Source: an uncultured Oscillospiraceae bacterium
Lineage (GTDB): Bacteria; Bacillota; Clostridia; Oscillospirales; Oscillospiraceae
Direction: 5' to 3'
Assembly: GCA_900769995.1 (NCBI GenBank)
Contig: CAAGIT010000175.1
Location: 1-6,139, forward strand
DNA: 6,139 bases
The notes under the pieces: model-generated
What the model was told of the DNA's origin: nothing
Databases searched by the model: none
The model's input: the letters and a program-made list of their open reading frames with translations, nothing else
Shown: positions 1 through 4,759 of the stretch, piece by piece
How positions within the stretch are numbered: position 1 is the stretch's first letter
Layout of the letters: every line of letters begins with the position of its first letter
Program-made: the position numbers and the translations under genes

Positions 1-1
1 G

Positions 2-73
2 CCTTTGGTGCGCGGCACCATTCTGGTGGAACCATCGTACCATATTCGCAAAGTTTTTGCTGTTACAGAGTAG
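2..73 (+). CDS. C-terminal end of an unidentified protein (partial)
   Basis: Reading from base 2, an open frame gives 23 residues ending RKVFAVTE, then two tandem TAG codons at 71-76. The peptide (PLVRGTILVEPSYHIRKV...) has a natural mix of charged and hydrophobic residues, and the frame closes just where the intergenic repeat begins, which is what the end of a real gene would look like. The gene starts outside the window. The fragment is too short to assign a family and I do not recognise it. The last base of the stop codon is also the first base of the GTAGGGGCGG repeat, so that palindrome may serve as the end of the transcript. It could still be chance open frame. Confidence 0.42.
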   Translation, partial: PLVRGTILVEPSYHIRKVFAVTE

Positions 74-132
74 TAGGGGCGGATATAATCCGCCTCAATG
101 CAGTATCGCAGGCGGCTGATAGCCGCCCCTAC
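73..132 (+). repeat. GTAGGGGCGG two-armed palindromic element, copy 1
   Basis: This 60-bp unit is bounded by a perfect 10-bp inverted repeat, GTAGGGGCGG (73-82) and CCGCCCCTAC (123-132). Inside are two hairpin arms: GGCGGAT/ATCCGCC (78-84 with 88-94, loop ATA) and GGCGGCT/AGCCGCC (111-117 with 121-127, loop GAT). The same plan recurs at 2445-2501 (inverted) and 5868-5923. It begins on the stop codon of the upstream partial gene. It has no coding potential or transposase and is best seen as a REP-like or MITE-like dispersed element. When transcribed it would fold strongly and could terminate or stabilise the upstream mRNA. Confidence 0.85.
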
Positions 133-168
133 GATTTTGACGGTTTCGGACTTTTTTCGACAGTCTGA

Positions 169-190
169 TGGGAACATTTTTGTGTTCCCA
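169..190. other. Short hairpin in the leader region
   Basis: TGGGAACA (169-176) pairs perfectly with TGTTCCCA (183-190) around the loop TTTTTG. It follows a CAGTCTG motif (161-167) and a run of six T (152-157). No T-run follows it on either strand, so it is not a standard intrinsic terminator. It lies upstream of the predicted promoter and its role is unknown. Confidence 0.4.
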
Positions 191-254
191 ACGTCTATAT
201 AATACCGCCAAGGATTAGTTTACATAATGTTTTTATTTTGTAATGGAATCGTAG

Positions 255-282
255 TTGCTTTTCTGCTGAATAACGGTATAAT
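255..282 (+). promoter_or_regulatory. Sigma-A-type promoter of the VanW-domain gene
   Basis: A perfect TATAAT at 277-282 is preceded after 16 bases by TTGCTT (255-260), which keeps the TTG of the -35 consensus. Transcription would start near 289, giving a leader of about 65 bases before the ATG at 355. A 7-bp inverted repeat brackets the promoter: GTTGCTT at 254-260 overlaps the -35 box and AAGCAAC at 292-298 lies just past the expected start. This could be an operator or chance. A second TATAAT at 198-203 lacks a partner -35 box. Confidence 0.6.
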
Positions 283-298
283 AGAGGCGTGAAGCAAC

Positions 299-323
299 CG
301 CGTGCGTGAAAATCGCAAACGCG
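299..323 (+). other. Small stem-loop in the 5' leader of the VanW-domain gene
   Basis: CGCGT (299-303) pairs with ACGCG (319-323), and GCG (304-306) continues with CGC (314-316) across a two-base AA bulge. It lies inside the predicted 5' UTR, about 20 bases before the ribosome binding site AAGGAG (343-348). No terminator-like alternative fold or known riboswitch core was seen, so it may only shape or stabilise the leader. Confidence 0.3.
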
Positions 324-354
324 TAGGAAATAGACGCAAAATAAGGAGAATCAC

Positions 355-2337
355 ATGGGAAAGTTTGAAAAATCCAACCGTCCTCATGCACAAAGCGCTG
401 CCCGGCGCGATGCGCAGGCACGTAGAAGCAAAAAGAAAAAGAGCAAGCTGCCGCTGGTGCTCGGCATCATGGCCGTGCTGGTCGTGGCTGCGGCCTGCGC
501 CGCAGGATATTTCTTCCTGCGCGGCGGCGAGGACGATATGAAGATCGCAAAGGGTGTCTACGCCTGCGGCATTGACCTCAGCGGCATGACCAGGGAGGAA
601 GCGAAGGAAGCGTTGCAGGAGGTCACGTTCGAGGAGAACATGAACATCCGTCTGTATACCATGGGCGACGAATTCCCGACCTATATTACGACCTACGACC
701 CCGCAACGGAGGTTGCTACCGACATTTACGGCAAACCGCTGGAAAACCCGCAGGTTTCCGCTCCCGTCCCACAGGAGCCGGAAAGAGAAACCGATGCGGA
801 TGCCCCTCTGATGGACAACGGCGAGCCTTATCTGCTGGATAAAACCATCTGTCTGCCGGCATCGAACGTGGAGATCACGCTGGATGTGGATGCTCTGGTC
901 GAAGCCGCCTATGCCATCGGCAGAAGCGAGGACAAAAAGGGCGACCGCGTAGATATTGAGACTGCAAAGCATATGACGGTCAATGAGGAGTATATTCTTG
1001 AAGTGCTCGAAAGCACCCTGGAGGACACCGCCATCGTGGGCGATGAGACTCGAATGGAGGAGGGCATGACGACCGTCGAGGACGAGGACGGCAACCAGCA
1101 GAATGTCAAAACCATCGAGATCACCATTGGCGACTTGACGCGTGACATTGATATTGACGCCCTTTTTGATGAGATTTTGGAGGCCTACGGCTGCGGCAAT
1201 TACGATTTGCAGTATATCTACTCCGAGAGCTTCCCCGCACCGGTCGATTTGGATGCGCTTTACGCGGAATATGACTGTGTCGCACCGGTCAACGCCGTCT
1301 GCGATGAGGAAACCTACGAGGTCACCGAGGGCTTAAACGGCTTTGGCTTCCGGATGTCGGATGCGGTCGCGGCGTTTGAACGCGCAAAGGCCGGCGATAC
1401 CGTGGTTTTGACCCTGCAGGAGCTGGAGCCCGGCATCACCACGGAGTCGATCAGGGACCGTCTGTTTGCCGATGTGCTCGGCTCCTACGACAGCCCGCAC
1501 GTTTATAATCCCACCCGAACCCACAATTTGGAGCTTGCCTGCGAAGCGATTGACGGCTTCATTGTCAAGCCCGGTGCCGTGTTCTCGTTCAACGAGGTCG
1601 TCGGTGAGCGAACGGCGGAAAAGGGCTATGGCGAGGCAGGTGTCTATGTCGGCGGCAGAACCGAACAGCAGCTCGGCGGCGGTGTTTGCCAGGTCGCTTC
1701 GACGATTTTCTACTGCACCCTGAAGGCTGACCTTGAGGTCGTGGAGCGTTATGAGCACCAGTATTTGCCGTCCTATGTCCCCTACGGCATGGACGCGACG
1801 ATCTACTGGGGCAGCTTGGATTATCGGTTCCGCAACAACACGGCATATCCGATCCGCATCGATGCCGATGTCTATGACGGCTATGTGCATATCCGTCTGG
1901 TGGGCACGAACACCAAGGATTACACGGTCGAGCTGGACTATGAGATCACCGCATGGTTCCCGTCCGGCGAAAAGATCATCGACATTTGGCCGGAGATGGA
2001 CAATTACGAGAAATACAGCGGCTACCGTGACGGCGAAACGATTCAGACCGCCTATGACGGTGCGAACGTCACGACCTATATGTATAAGTACGATTTGGAC
2101 GGCAATCTGATCTCTACGGAGATTGCTTGCTATTCCAGATATGACAGCCGCGACCGCGAGATCGCACATCTGATCGAGGAAGAACCGGAGCCCAGCGAGG
2201 ATCCGACAGAATCCTCGTCCGAGGAAACGACCGAAGCCCCGACGGAATCCTCGTCCGTGGAAGCAACGGAGCCCCCGACGGAATCCTCGTCCGAGGAAGC
2301 AACGGAGCCCACAACGGAATCCTCGGAAACACCATAG
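355..2337 (+). CDS. Membrane-anchored VanW-family cell-wall protein (YoaR-like)
   Basis: This 660-residue protein is predicted to be anchored in the membrane and to act at the peptidoglycan outside. Residues 1-31 are Lys/Arg-rich and cytoplasmic, and about 33-56 form one hydrophobic segment that acts as an uncleaved signal-anchor. Residues about 65-360 form an acidic region resembling the putative peptidoglycan-binding repeats found before VanW domains. The VanW domain spans about 378-518 and shows the family signatures: KPGAVFSFNEVVGERT (405-420), QLGGGVCQVAST (439-450), ERYEHQ (464-469), YGMDAT (477-482) and FRNN (492-495). Residues about 520-600 are beta-rich, like the G5-type region that often follows. 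The tail after about 607 is repetitive, with no LPXTG sorting motif. The start is set by AAGGAG six bases before the ATG. It is monocistronic, from its own promoter to a hairpin nine bases after the stop. The biochemical role of VanW proteins is unknown, and the name alone does not indicate glycopeptide resistance. Confidence 0.9.
   Translation: MGKFEKSNRPHAQSAARRDAQARRSKKKKSKLPLVLGIMAVLVVAAACAAGYFFLRGGEDDMKIAKGVYACGIDLSGMTREEAKEALQEVTFEENMNIRLYTMGDEFPTYITTYDPATEVATDIYGKPLENPQVSAPVPQEPERETDADAPLMDNGEPYLLDKTICLPASNVEITLDVDALVEAAYAIGRSEDKKGDRVDIETAKHMTVNEEYILEVLESTLEDTAIVGDETRMEEGMTTVEDEDGNQQNVKTIEITIGDLTRDIDIDALFDEILEAYGCGNYDLQYIYSESFPAPVDLDALYAEYDCVAPVNAVCDEETYEVTEGLNGFGFRMSDAVAAFERAKAGDTVVLTLQELEPGITTESIRDRLFADVLGSYDSPHVYNPTRTHNLELACEAIDGFIVKPGAVFSFNEVVGERTAEKGYGEAGVYVGGRTEQQLGGGVCQVASTIFYCTLKADLEVVERYEHQYLPSYVPYGMDATIYWGSLDYRFRNNTAYPIRIDADVYDGYVHIRLVGTNTKDYTVELDYEITAWFPSGEKIIDIWPEMDNYEKYSGYRDGETIQTAYDGANVTTYMYKYDLDGNLISTEIACYSRYDSRDREIAHLIEEEPEPSEDPTESSSEETTEAPTESSSVEATEPPTESSSEEATEPTTESSETP
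2203..2334 (+). repeat. 36-bp tandem repeats coding the Ser/Glu/Thr/Pro tail
   Basis: The last 44 codons of the VanW-domain gene are about 3.7 copies of a 12-residue unit of the form PTESSSEEATEP (residues 617-628, 629-640, 641-652 and a partial 653-660). The DNA repeats too: ACGGAATCCTCGTCCG recurs with few changes, so this is a true 36-bp repeat and not only biased composition. Such acidic, Ser/Thr/Pro-rich tails are usually flexible and extracellular. The near-identical units could change number by slippage or recombination. Confidence 0.85.
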
Positions 2338-2346
2338 CGAAAACGT

Positions 2347-2376
2347 ACCGCGCGGATGCAGAAGCATCCGCGCGGT
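2347..2376 (+). terminator. Strong hairpin after the VanW-domain gene
   Basis: A perfect 13-bp stem, ACCGCGCGGATGC (2347-2359) with its complement (2364-2376), closes an AGAA loop nine bases after the stop codon. The T-run (TTTTT, 2388-2392) comes 11 bases later, not directly, so it is an imperfect intrinsic terminator on the plus strand and may also block convergent transcription. Its core is nearly the same as the hairpin at 2539-2566, and its flanks (ending CGGTCAGTCTGT) match the hairpin at 5777-5806. Confidence 0.65.
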
Positions 2377-2382
2377 CAGTCT

Positions 2383-2415
2383 GTAGGTTTTTGGGACGGG
2401 AAACCCGTCCCCTAC
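2383..2415 (-). repeat. One-armed GTAGG/CCTAC element with GGGACGGG hairpin
   Basis: The unit starts GTAGG (2383-2387) and ends CCTAC (2411-2415). It contains one perfect arm, GGGACGGG (2393-2400) with CCCGTCCC (2404-2411), loop AAA. Read on the minus strand, GTAGGGGACGGG plus the arm (2415-2393) is identical to 5952-5974, but here the second arm is missing. It forms the outer half of a composite repeat with the element at 2445-2501. Confidence 0.75.
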
Positions 2416-2444
2416 AATAAAACGTGGAAAAATGGTTCAAAATC

Positions 2445-2501
2445 GTAGGGGCGGCTATCAGCCGCCTGCCATAACGCGAGTCGGATCATATCCGCCCCTA
2501 C
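2445..2501 (-). repeat. GTAGGGGCGG two-armed palindromic element, copy 2 (inverted)
   Basis: The ends are GTAGGGGCGG (2445-2454) and CCGCCCCTAC (2492-2501), 57 bp in all. One arm is GGCGGCT/AGCCGCC (2450-2456 with 2460-2466, loop ATC). The other is shortened to CGGAT/ATCCG (2482-2486 with 2490-2494, loop CAT). Its internal order is reversed relative to copies 1 and 3, so it sits in the opposite orientation. On the minus strand it is preceded by AGTCGTG and followed by TTGAACCATTTTT, flanks shared with copy 3. Confidence 0.85.
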
Positions 2502-2538
2502 ACGACTTTGACCTCTGTCAGACTGTCAAATAACAAGG

Positions 2539-2566
2539 CTGCGCGGATGCAGAAGCATCCGCGCGG
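2539..2566 (-). terminator. Hairpin after the ddl operon
   Basis: GCGCGGATGC (2541-2550) pairs with GCATCCGCGC (2555-2564) around AGAA, extended to about 12 bp by a wobble pair and one more pair. It lies four bases past the stop codon (2571-2573) of the last minus-strand gene, where an operon terminator belongs. The downstream minus-strand sequence (CCTTGTTATTTG) is only moderately T-rich. The 24-base core is identical to the hairpin ending the facing gene at 2347-2376, so the two convergent genes carry matching end hairpins. Confidence 0.65.
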
Positions 2567-2570
2567 TTTG

Positions 2571-3152
2571 CTATGTTCTTAATGCGGACATCGACATACC
2601 GGAGAGCCAGCGCTGCAGCTCCATCGGTGTGCCCGGGGTGTCCGTGGTGAAGAATTCTGATCTGCCGGGGATCATGCGTGTGGAATCGTCGCTCTGCGTC
2701 CAGATGACGCGCTCCAAAATCCGTTCCTCGCAGCCGGACAGTCCGGTTTCGGGAATCGGACGGTGCTGCAAAAGGATGGTCGTGCCGAAATTGTCCGATG
2801 TCCAGCGGCCGAAATTCGTGGTGGGACGCCTCCAGAGCCATTGTTTCCGCGTGCCTTCATCGGATTTCTGCTTGAGGTAGCCGTTGTGGATGTCCTGCGT
2901 GCAGCGCATCAGCCAAATGACATGATAACCTGCGCGCGCAAAGTGGTCGCAAACGTCAAAAAACGTCGCCTCCATCAGCAGCCCGTCCTGCAGCATCATA
3001 ACAAACTGGTTGATCTGCACAAAGGCGATGACCGTTTCGCCGCCGACTGTGATCGGCACATTGCGGCACTCCGGCGGCACCAGCGATTGCCACTGCGCCT
3101 TCCACGCCTCGGTGTCGTTCTGTAAAAGCTCTTTCTTTTTTCGGAACAGCAT
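2571..3152 (-). CDS. Hypothetical 193-residue protein, third gene of the ddl operon
   Basis: I do not recognise this family firmly. The start is well supported: AGGAG (3165-3161) lies eight bases before the ATG, and the gene begins 23 bases after the DUF1934 gene, so it is probably co-transcribed with ddl. The product starts with a basic stretch (FRKKK) and has no signal peptide or membrane segment, so it should be cytoplasmic. It is rich in tryptophan (eight of 193). Visible landmarks are an alternating hydrophobic strand, ETVIAFVQINQF (39-50), a helix-strand pair FARAGYHVIWLM (71-82), and WLWRRP (105-110). A helix ending in xGxxVIW followed by a WxWxRP stretch vaguely recalls CoiA-like/PD-(D/E)XK nuclease relatives, but I cannot point to a complete catalytic set, so no enzyme function is assigned. 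A strong hairpin follows the gene. Confidence 0.8.
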   Translation of the reverse strand: MLFRKKKELLQNDTEAWKAQWQSLVPPECRNVPITVGGETVIAFVQINQFVMMLQDGLLMEATFFDVCDHFARAGYHVIWLMRCTQDIHNGYLKQKSDEGTRKQWLWRRPTTNFGRWTSDNFGTTILLQHRPIPETGLSGCEERILERVIWTQSDDSTRMIPGRSEFFTTDTPGTPMELQRWLSGMSMSALRT

Positions 3153-3175
3153 GGCAGCGTCTCCTCTTTTTGTTT

Positions 3176-3598
3176 CTACTTTTCCCGTGCTTCGATACGG
3201 TAGGTAATGGTGCCGCTGACCTCGTTTTCGATGGTGATTCTGTAGGAAACCTCCAAAACACCGCCGTTTTCGCCCATGGTCGAACGGATGCGCTCGGTCG
3301 TTACGGAGATCATCAGAGCGCCGAAGCCTGTGTCATACAGCGATTGATCCTCCTTGCCCTCGGTAAAGATCATCTGTGACTGCACCCGGCCGCTGCGTGT
3401 CAGAAGCACGCGCTCCGGCTCGATGCGAAAGGTCGTGGTCGTGCCGACCATGCCGGTCAGCTCGCTTTCGGCGTAGGACAAGAGCAACGCGTCCTCCGTG
3501 CGTTCCAACGTGCCATCCGTCACCAGCTCTGTCCGCTCCGGCTCGTCATCCTGAAACCGCTGGACGCCGGTAATTTTCAAAAGGATGTCTTTTTTCAC
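3176..3598 (-). CDS. DUF1934 (YwiB-like) beta-barrel protein
   Basis: This 140-residue cytoplasmic protein matches the DUF1934 family, small calycin-like beta-barrels of unknown role in Firmicutes. Family-like features are the alternating beta strands across the whole length, the YAESELTGM segment (42-50), the RIEPERVLLTRSG strand pair (58-70), the F-x-x-G-K-E-D segment (78-84), YDTGFGALMISVTTERI (88-104) and a final strand ending ITYRIEA (131-137). The length is typical. Translation starts at a GTG (3598-3596) that overlaps the ddl stop in the sequence GTGA, with GGAGG (3610-3606) inside the ddl coding end seven bases upstream. This is a classic arrangement for translational coupling. The only nearby ATG (3602-3600) is out of frame. 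The gene ends in TAG at 3178-3176. The family call is from pattern recognition, and the function is unknown. Confidence 0.85.
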   Translation of the reverse strand: MKKDILLKITGVQRFQDDEPERTELVTDGTLERTEDALLLSYAESELTGMVGTTTTFRIEPERVLLTRSGRVQSQMIFTEGKEDQSLYDTGFGALMISVTTERIRSTMGENGGVLEVSYRITIENEVSGTITYRIEAREK

Positions 3599-4665
3599 TC
3601 ATGTGCCTCCACCGCCAGCTCGATCAGGCGGTCTAACAGATCGGAATACGGGATGCCGCTTGCCTCGAACAGCTTCGGATACATCGAGATCGAGGTGAAG
3701 CCGGGGATGGTGTTGATCTCGTTGAACACGACCTCGTTGCCGTCATAGGTGACAAAGAAATCCACGCGGGACAAGCCCTGACAGCCCAAGGCGCGATAGG
3801 CACGAATGGCGGTGTCGCGAACGACCTCCGCGACCTGCTCGTCGATGCGTGCCGGAATATACAGACGGGCGCAATCGGAGATATACTTGGCATCGTAGTC
3901 GTAAAACTCCGTGCCGGCATCGATTTCGCCGCAGATCGACGCAGCCGGCGCATCATTGCCCAGCACGGCGACCTCGACCTCGTGGCCGTTGATAAACTCC
4001 TCGACCAAAATTTTACGGTCGAATTTTGCCGCATTTTGCAGGGCGCGGAGCAATGCCTCGCGATCCTTTGCCTTGGAAACGCCGACAGACGAGCCGGTGC
4101 CCGCGGGCTTGATGAACACGGGGTAGGCAAATTTCCGCTCGATTTTGTCGAGCACCGATGCCGCATTGCTTTCCAGCTCCTGCGCAGTCACGAGCTGCCA
4201 TGCCGCCTGACGGATCCCGGCGCTGTCAATGACGAGCTTGGTCAGCGTCTTGTCCATGCAGGTGGCGGAGCTAGCCACATTCGGGCCGACCCAGGCGATT
4301 CCCGCAAGCTGCAAAAGTCCCTGCATCGCGCCGTCCTCGCCGTTCTCGCCATGGAGCACAGGGAACACGACATCGATCCGCTCCCGCACCACGCAGTCGC
4401 CCTCAAAGGTCAGCAGTCCCTGTCCCCGCACGGGTGAGATCGCCGCGCGGCGATTGTCGGGGCAGTTCATCCATGAACCGCCGGGCAAAGCGCTGTAATC
4501 GCTGCCGCCGTAGAGAATCCAATCGCCGGACTTCGTAATGCCAACGGGATAAATATTGTACTTTTCCTTATTCAAACGGTTGAGCACCGACTCCGCCGAA
4601 CGGAGCGATACCTCGTGCTCCGGCGACATACCGCCGAACAGCACACAAACACTCATTTTATTCAC
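3595..4665 (-). CDS. ddl: D-alanine--D-alanine ligase
   Basis: This ATP-grasp enzyme joins two D-alanines for the peptidoglycan precursor UDP-MurNAc-pentapeptide, in the cytoplasm. With the GTG start it is 356 residues, normal for the family. Landmarks are VCVLFGGMSPEHEVS (6-20, with the N-terminal glutamate that binds the first D-Ala), FPVLHGENGEDG (101-112), the ATP-grasp loop KPAGTGSSVGV (186-196), EFYDYDAKY (253-261), RVDFF (300-304) and NEINTIPGFT (315-324), whose Glu316 and Asn318 with Asp302 should bind magnesium. The tyrosine of AKY is the residue expected in D-Ala-D-Ala enzymes, where D-Ala-D-Lac types often have Phe. I chose the start from AAGGAGGG (4679-4672) six bases before GTG 4665. 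ATG 4656 is 15 bases from that site, and ATG 4788 lies inside the end of spoIIP. It has its own promoter and is the first gene of a three-gene operon. Confidence 0.95.
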   Translation of the reverse strand: MNKMSVCVLFGGMSPEHEVSLRSAESVLNRLNKEKYNIYPVGITKSGDWILYGGSDYSALPGGSWMNCPDNRRAAISPVRGQGLLTFEGDCVVRERIDVVFPVLHGENGEDGAMQGLLQLAGIAWVGPNVASSATCMDKTLTKLVIDSAGIRQAAWQLVTAQELESNAASVLDKIERKFAYPVFIKPAGTGSSVGVSKAKDREALLRALQNAAKFDRKILVEEFINGHEVEVAVLGNDAPAASICGEIDAGTEFYDYDAKYISDCARLYIPARIDEQVAEVVRDTAIRAYRALGCQGLSRVDFFVTYDGNEVVFNEINTIPGFTSISMYPKLFEASGIPYSDLLDRLIELAVEAHE

Positions 4666-4671
4666 AAAACA

Positions 4672-4679
4672 CCCTCCTT
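4672..4679 (-). promoter_or_regulatory. Ribosome binding site deciding the ddl start
   Basis: AAGGAGGG on the minus strand is a near-perfect Shine-Dalgarno sequence. It is six bases from GTG (4665-4663) and 15 from ATG (4656-4654). The spacing favours the GTG, giving a product starting fMet-Asn-Lys-Met-Ser. It rules out the 44-residue-longer reading that begins inside spoIIP. Confidence 0.75.
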
Positions 4680-4690
4680 GGATTCTATAT

Positions 4691-4719
4691 ATCATATGTG
4701 ATTTGTGCGGTAAAAACAA
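4691..4719 (-). promoter_or_regulatory. Sigma-A-type promoter of the ddl operon
   Basis: On the minus strand, TTGTTT (4719-4714) is followed after exactly 17 bases by TATGAT (4696-4691), a 5/6 match to the -10 consensus. The predicted start, near 4684, leaves a short leader of about 19 bases that contains the ribosome binding site. It sits in the 94-base gap after spoIIP, so ddl can be expressed in vegetative cells independently of the sporulation gene. The -35 box is weak (3/6). Confidence 0.6.
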
Positions 4720-4759
4720 GTCTTTTTCCAGTTTTTCTTTCCAAAAGGCGGAAATTTTT

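Noticed and set aside
198..203. Second TATAAT as an alternative promoter for the VanW-domain gene
   Set aside because: No -35-like box is found 16-18 bases upstream, while the TATAAT at 277-282 has one.
299..354. Riboswitch in the VanW-domain leader
   Set aside because: The leader is only about 65 bases, with one small stem-loop. No known aptamer core or terminator/antiterminator pair was recognised.
220..972. Long minus-strand open frame of 250 codons opposite the start of the VanW-domain gene
   Set aside because: It lies antisense to a well-supported gene, has no ribosome site or domain, and its Leu/Arg-rich product reflects the complement of GC-biased codons.
1333..2367. Minus-strand open frame of 344 codons antisense to the VanW domain
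   Set aside because: It covers the conserved VanW motifs in the other strand and its product has repetitive Arg/Gly/Phe from the tail repeats. It has no ribosome site and would start in the terminator hairpin.
73..2501. CRISPR array from repeated GTAGGGGCGG units
   Set aside because: Copies are dispersed, in both orientations and not regularly spaced. Spacers are absent and no cas genes are present.
355..4665. Vancomycin-resistance cluster because of VanW and a ligase
   Set aside because: The genes are convergent and separate. No VanH, VanX, VanY or VanRS genes are seen, and the ligase has the D-Ala-D-Ala-type tyrosine.
4720..4759. Terminator after spoIIP
   Set aside because: Only a weak TTTCC/GGAAA pairing with A-rich flanks is seen, with no stable stem and T-run, so read-through into ddl is possible.
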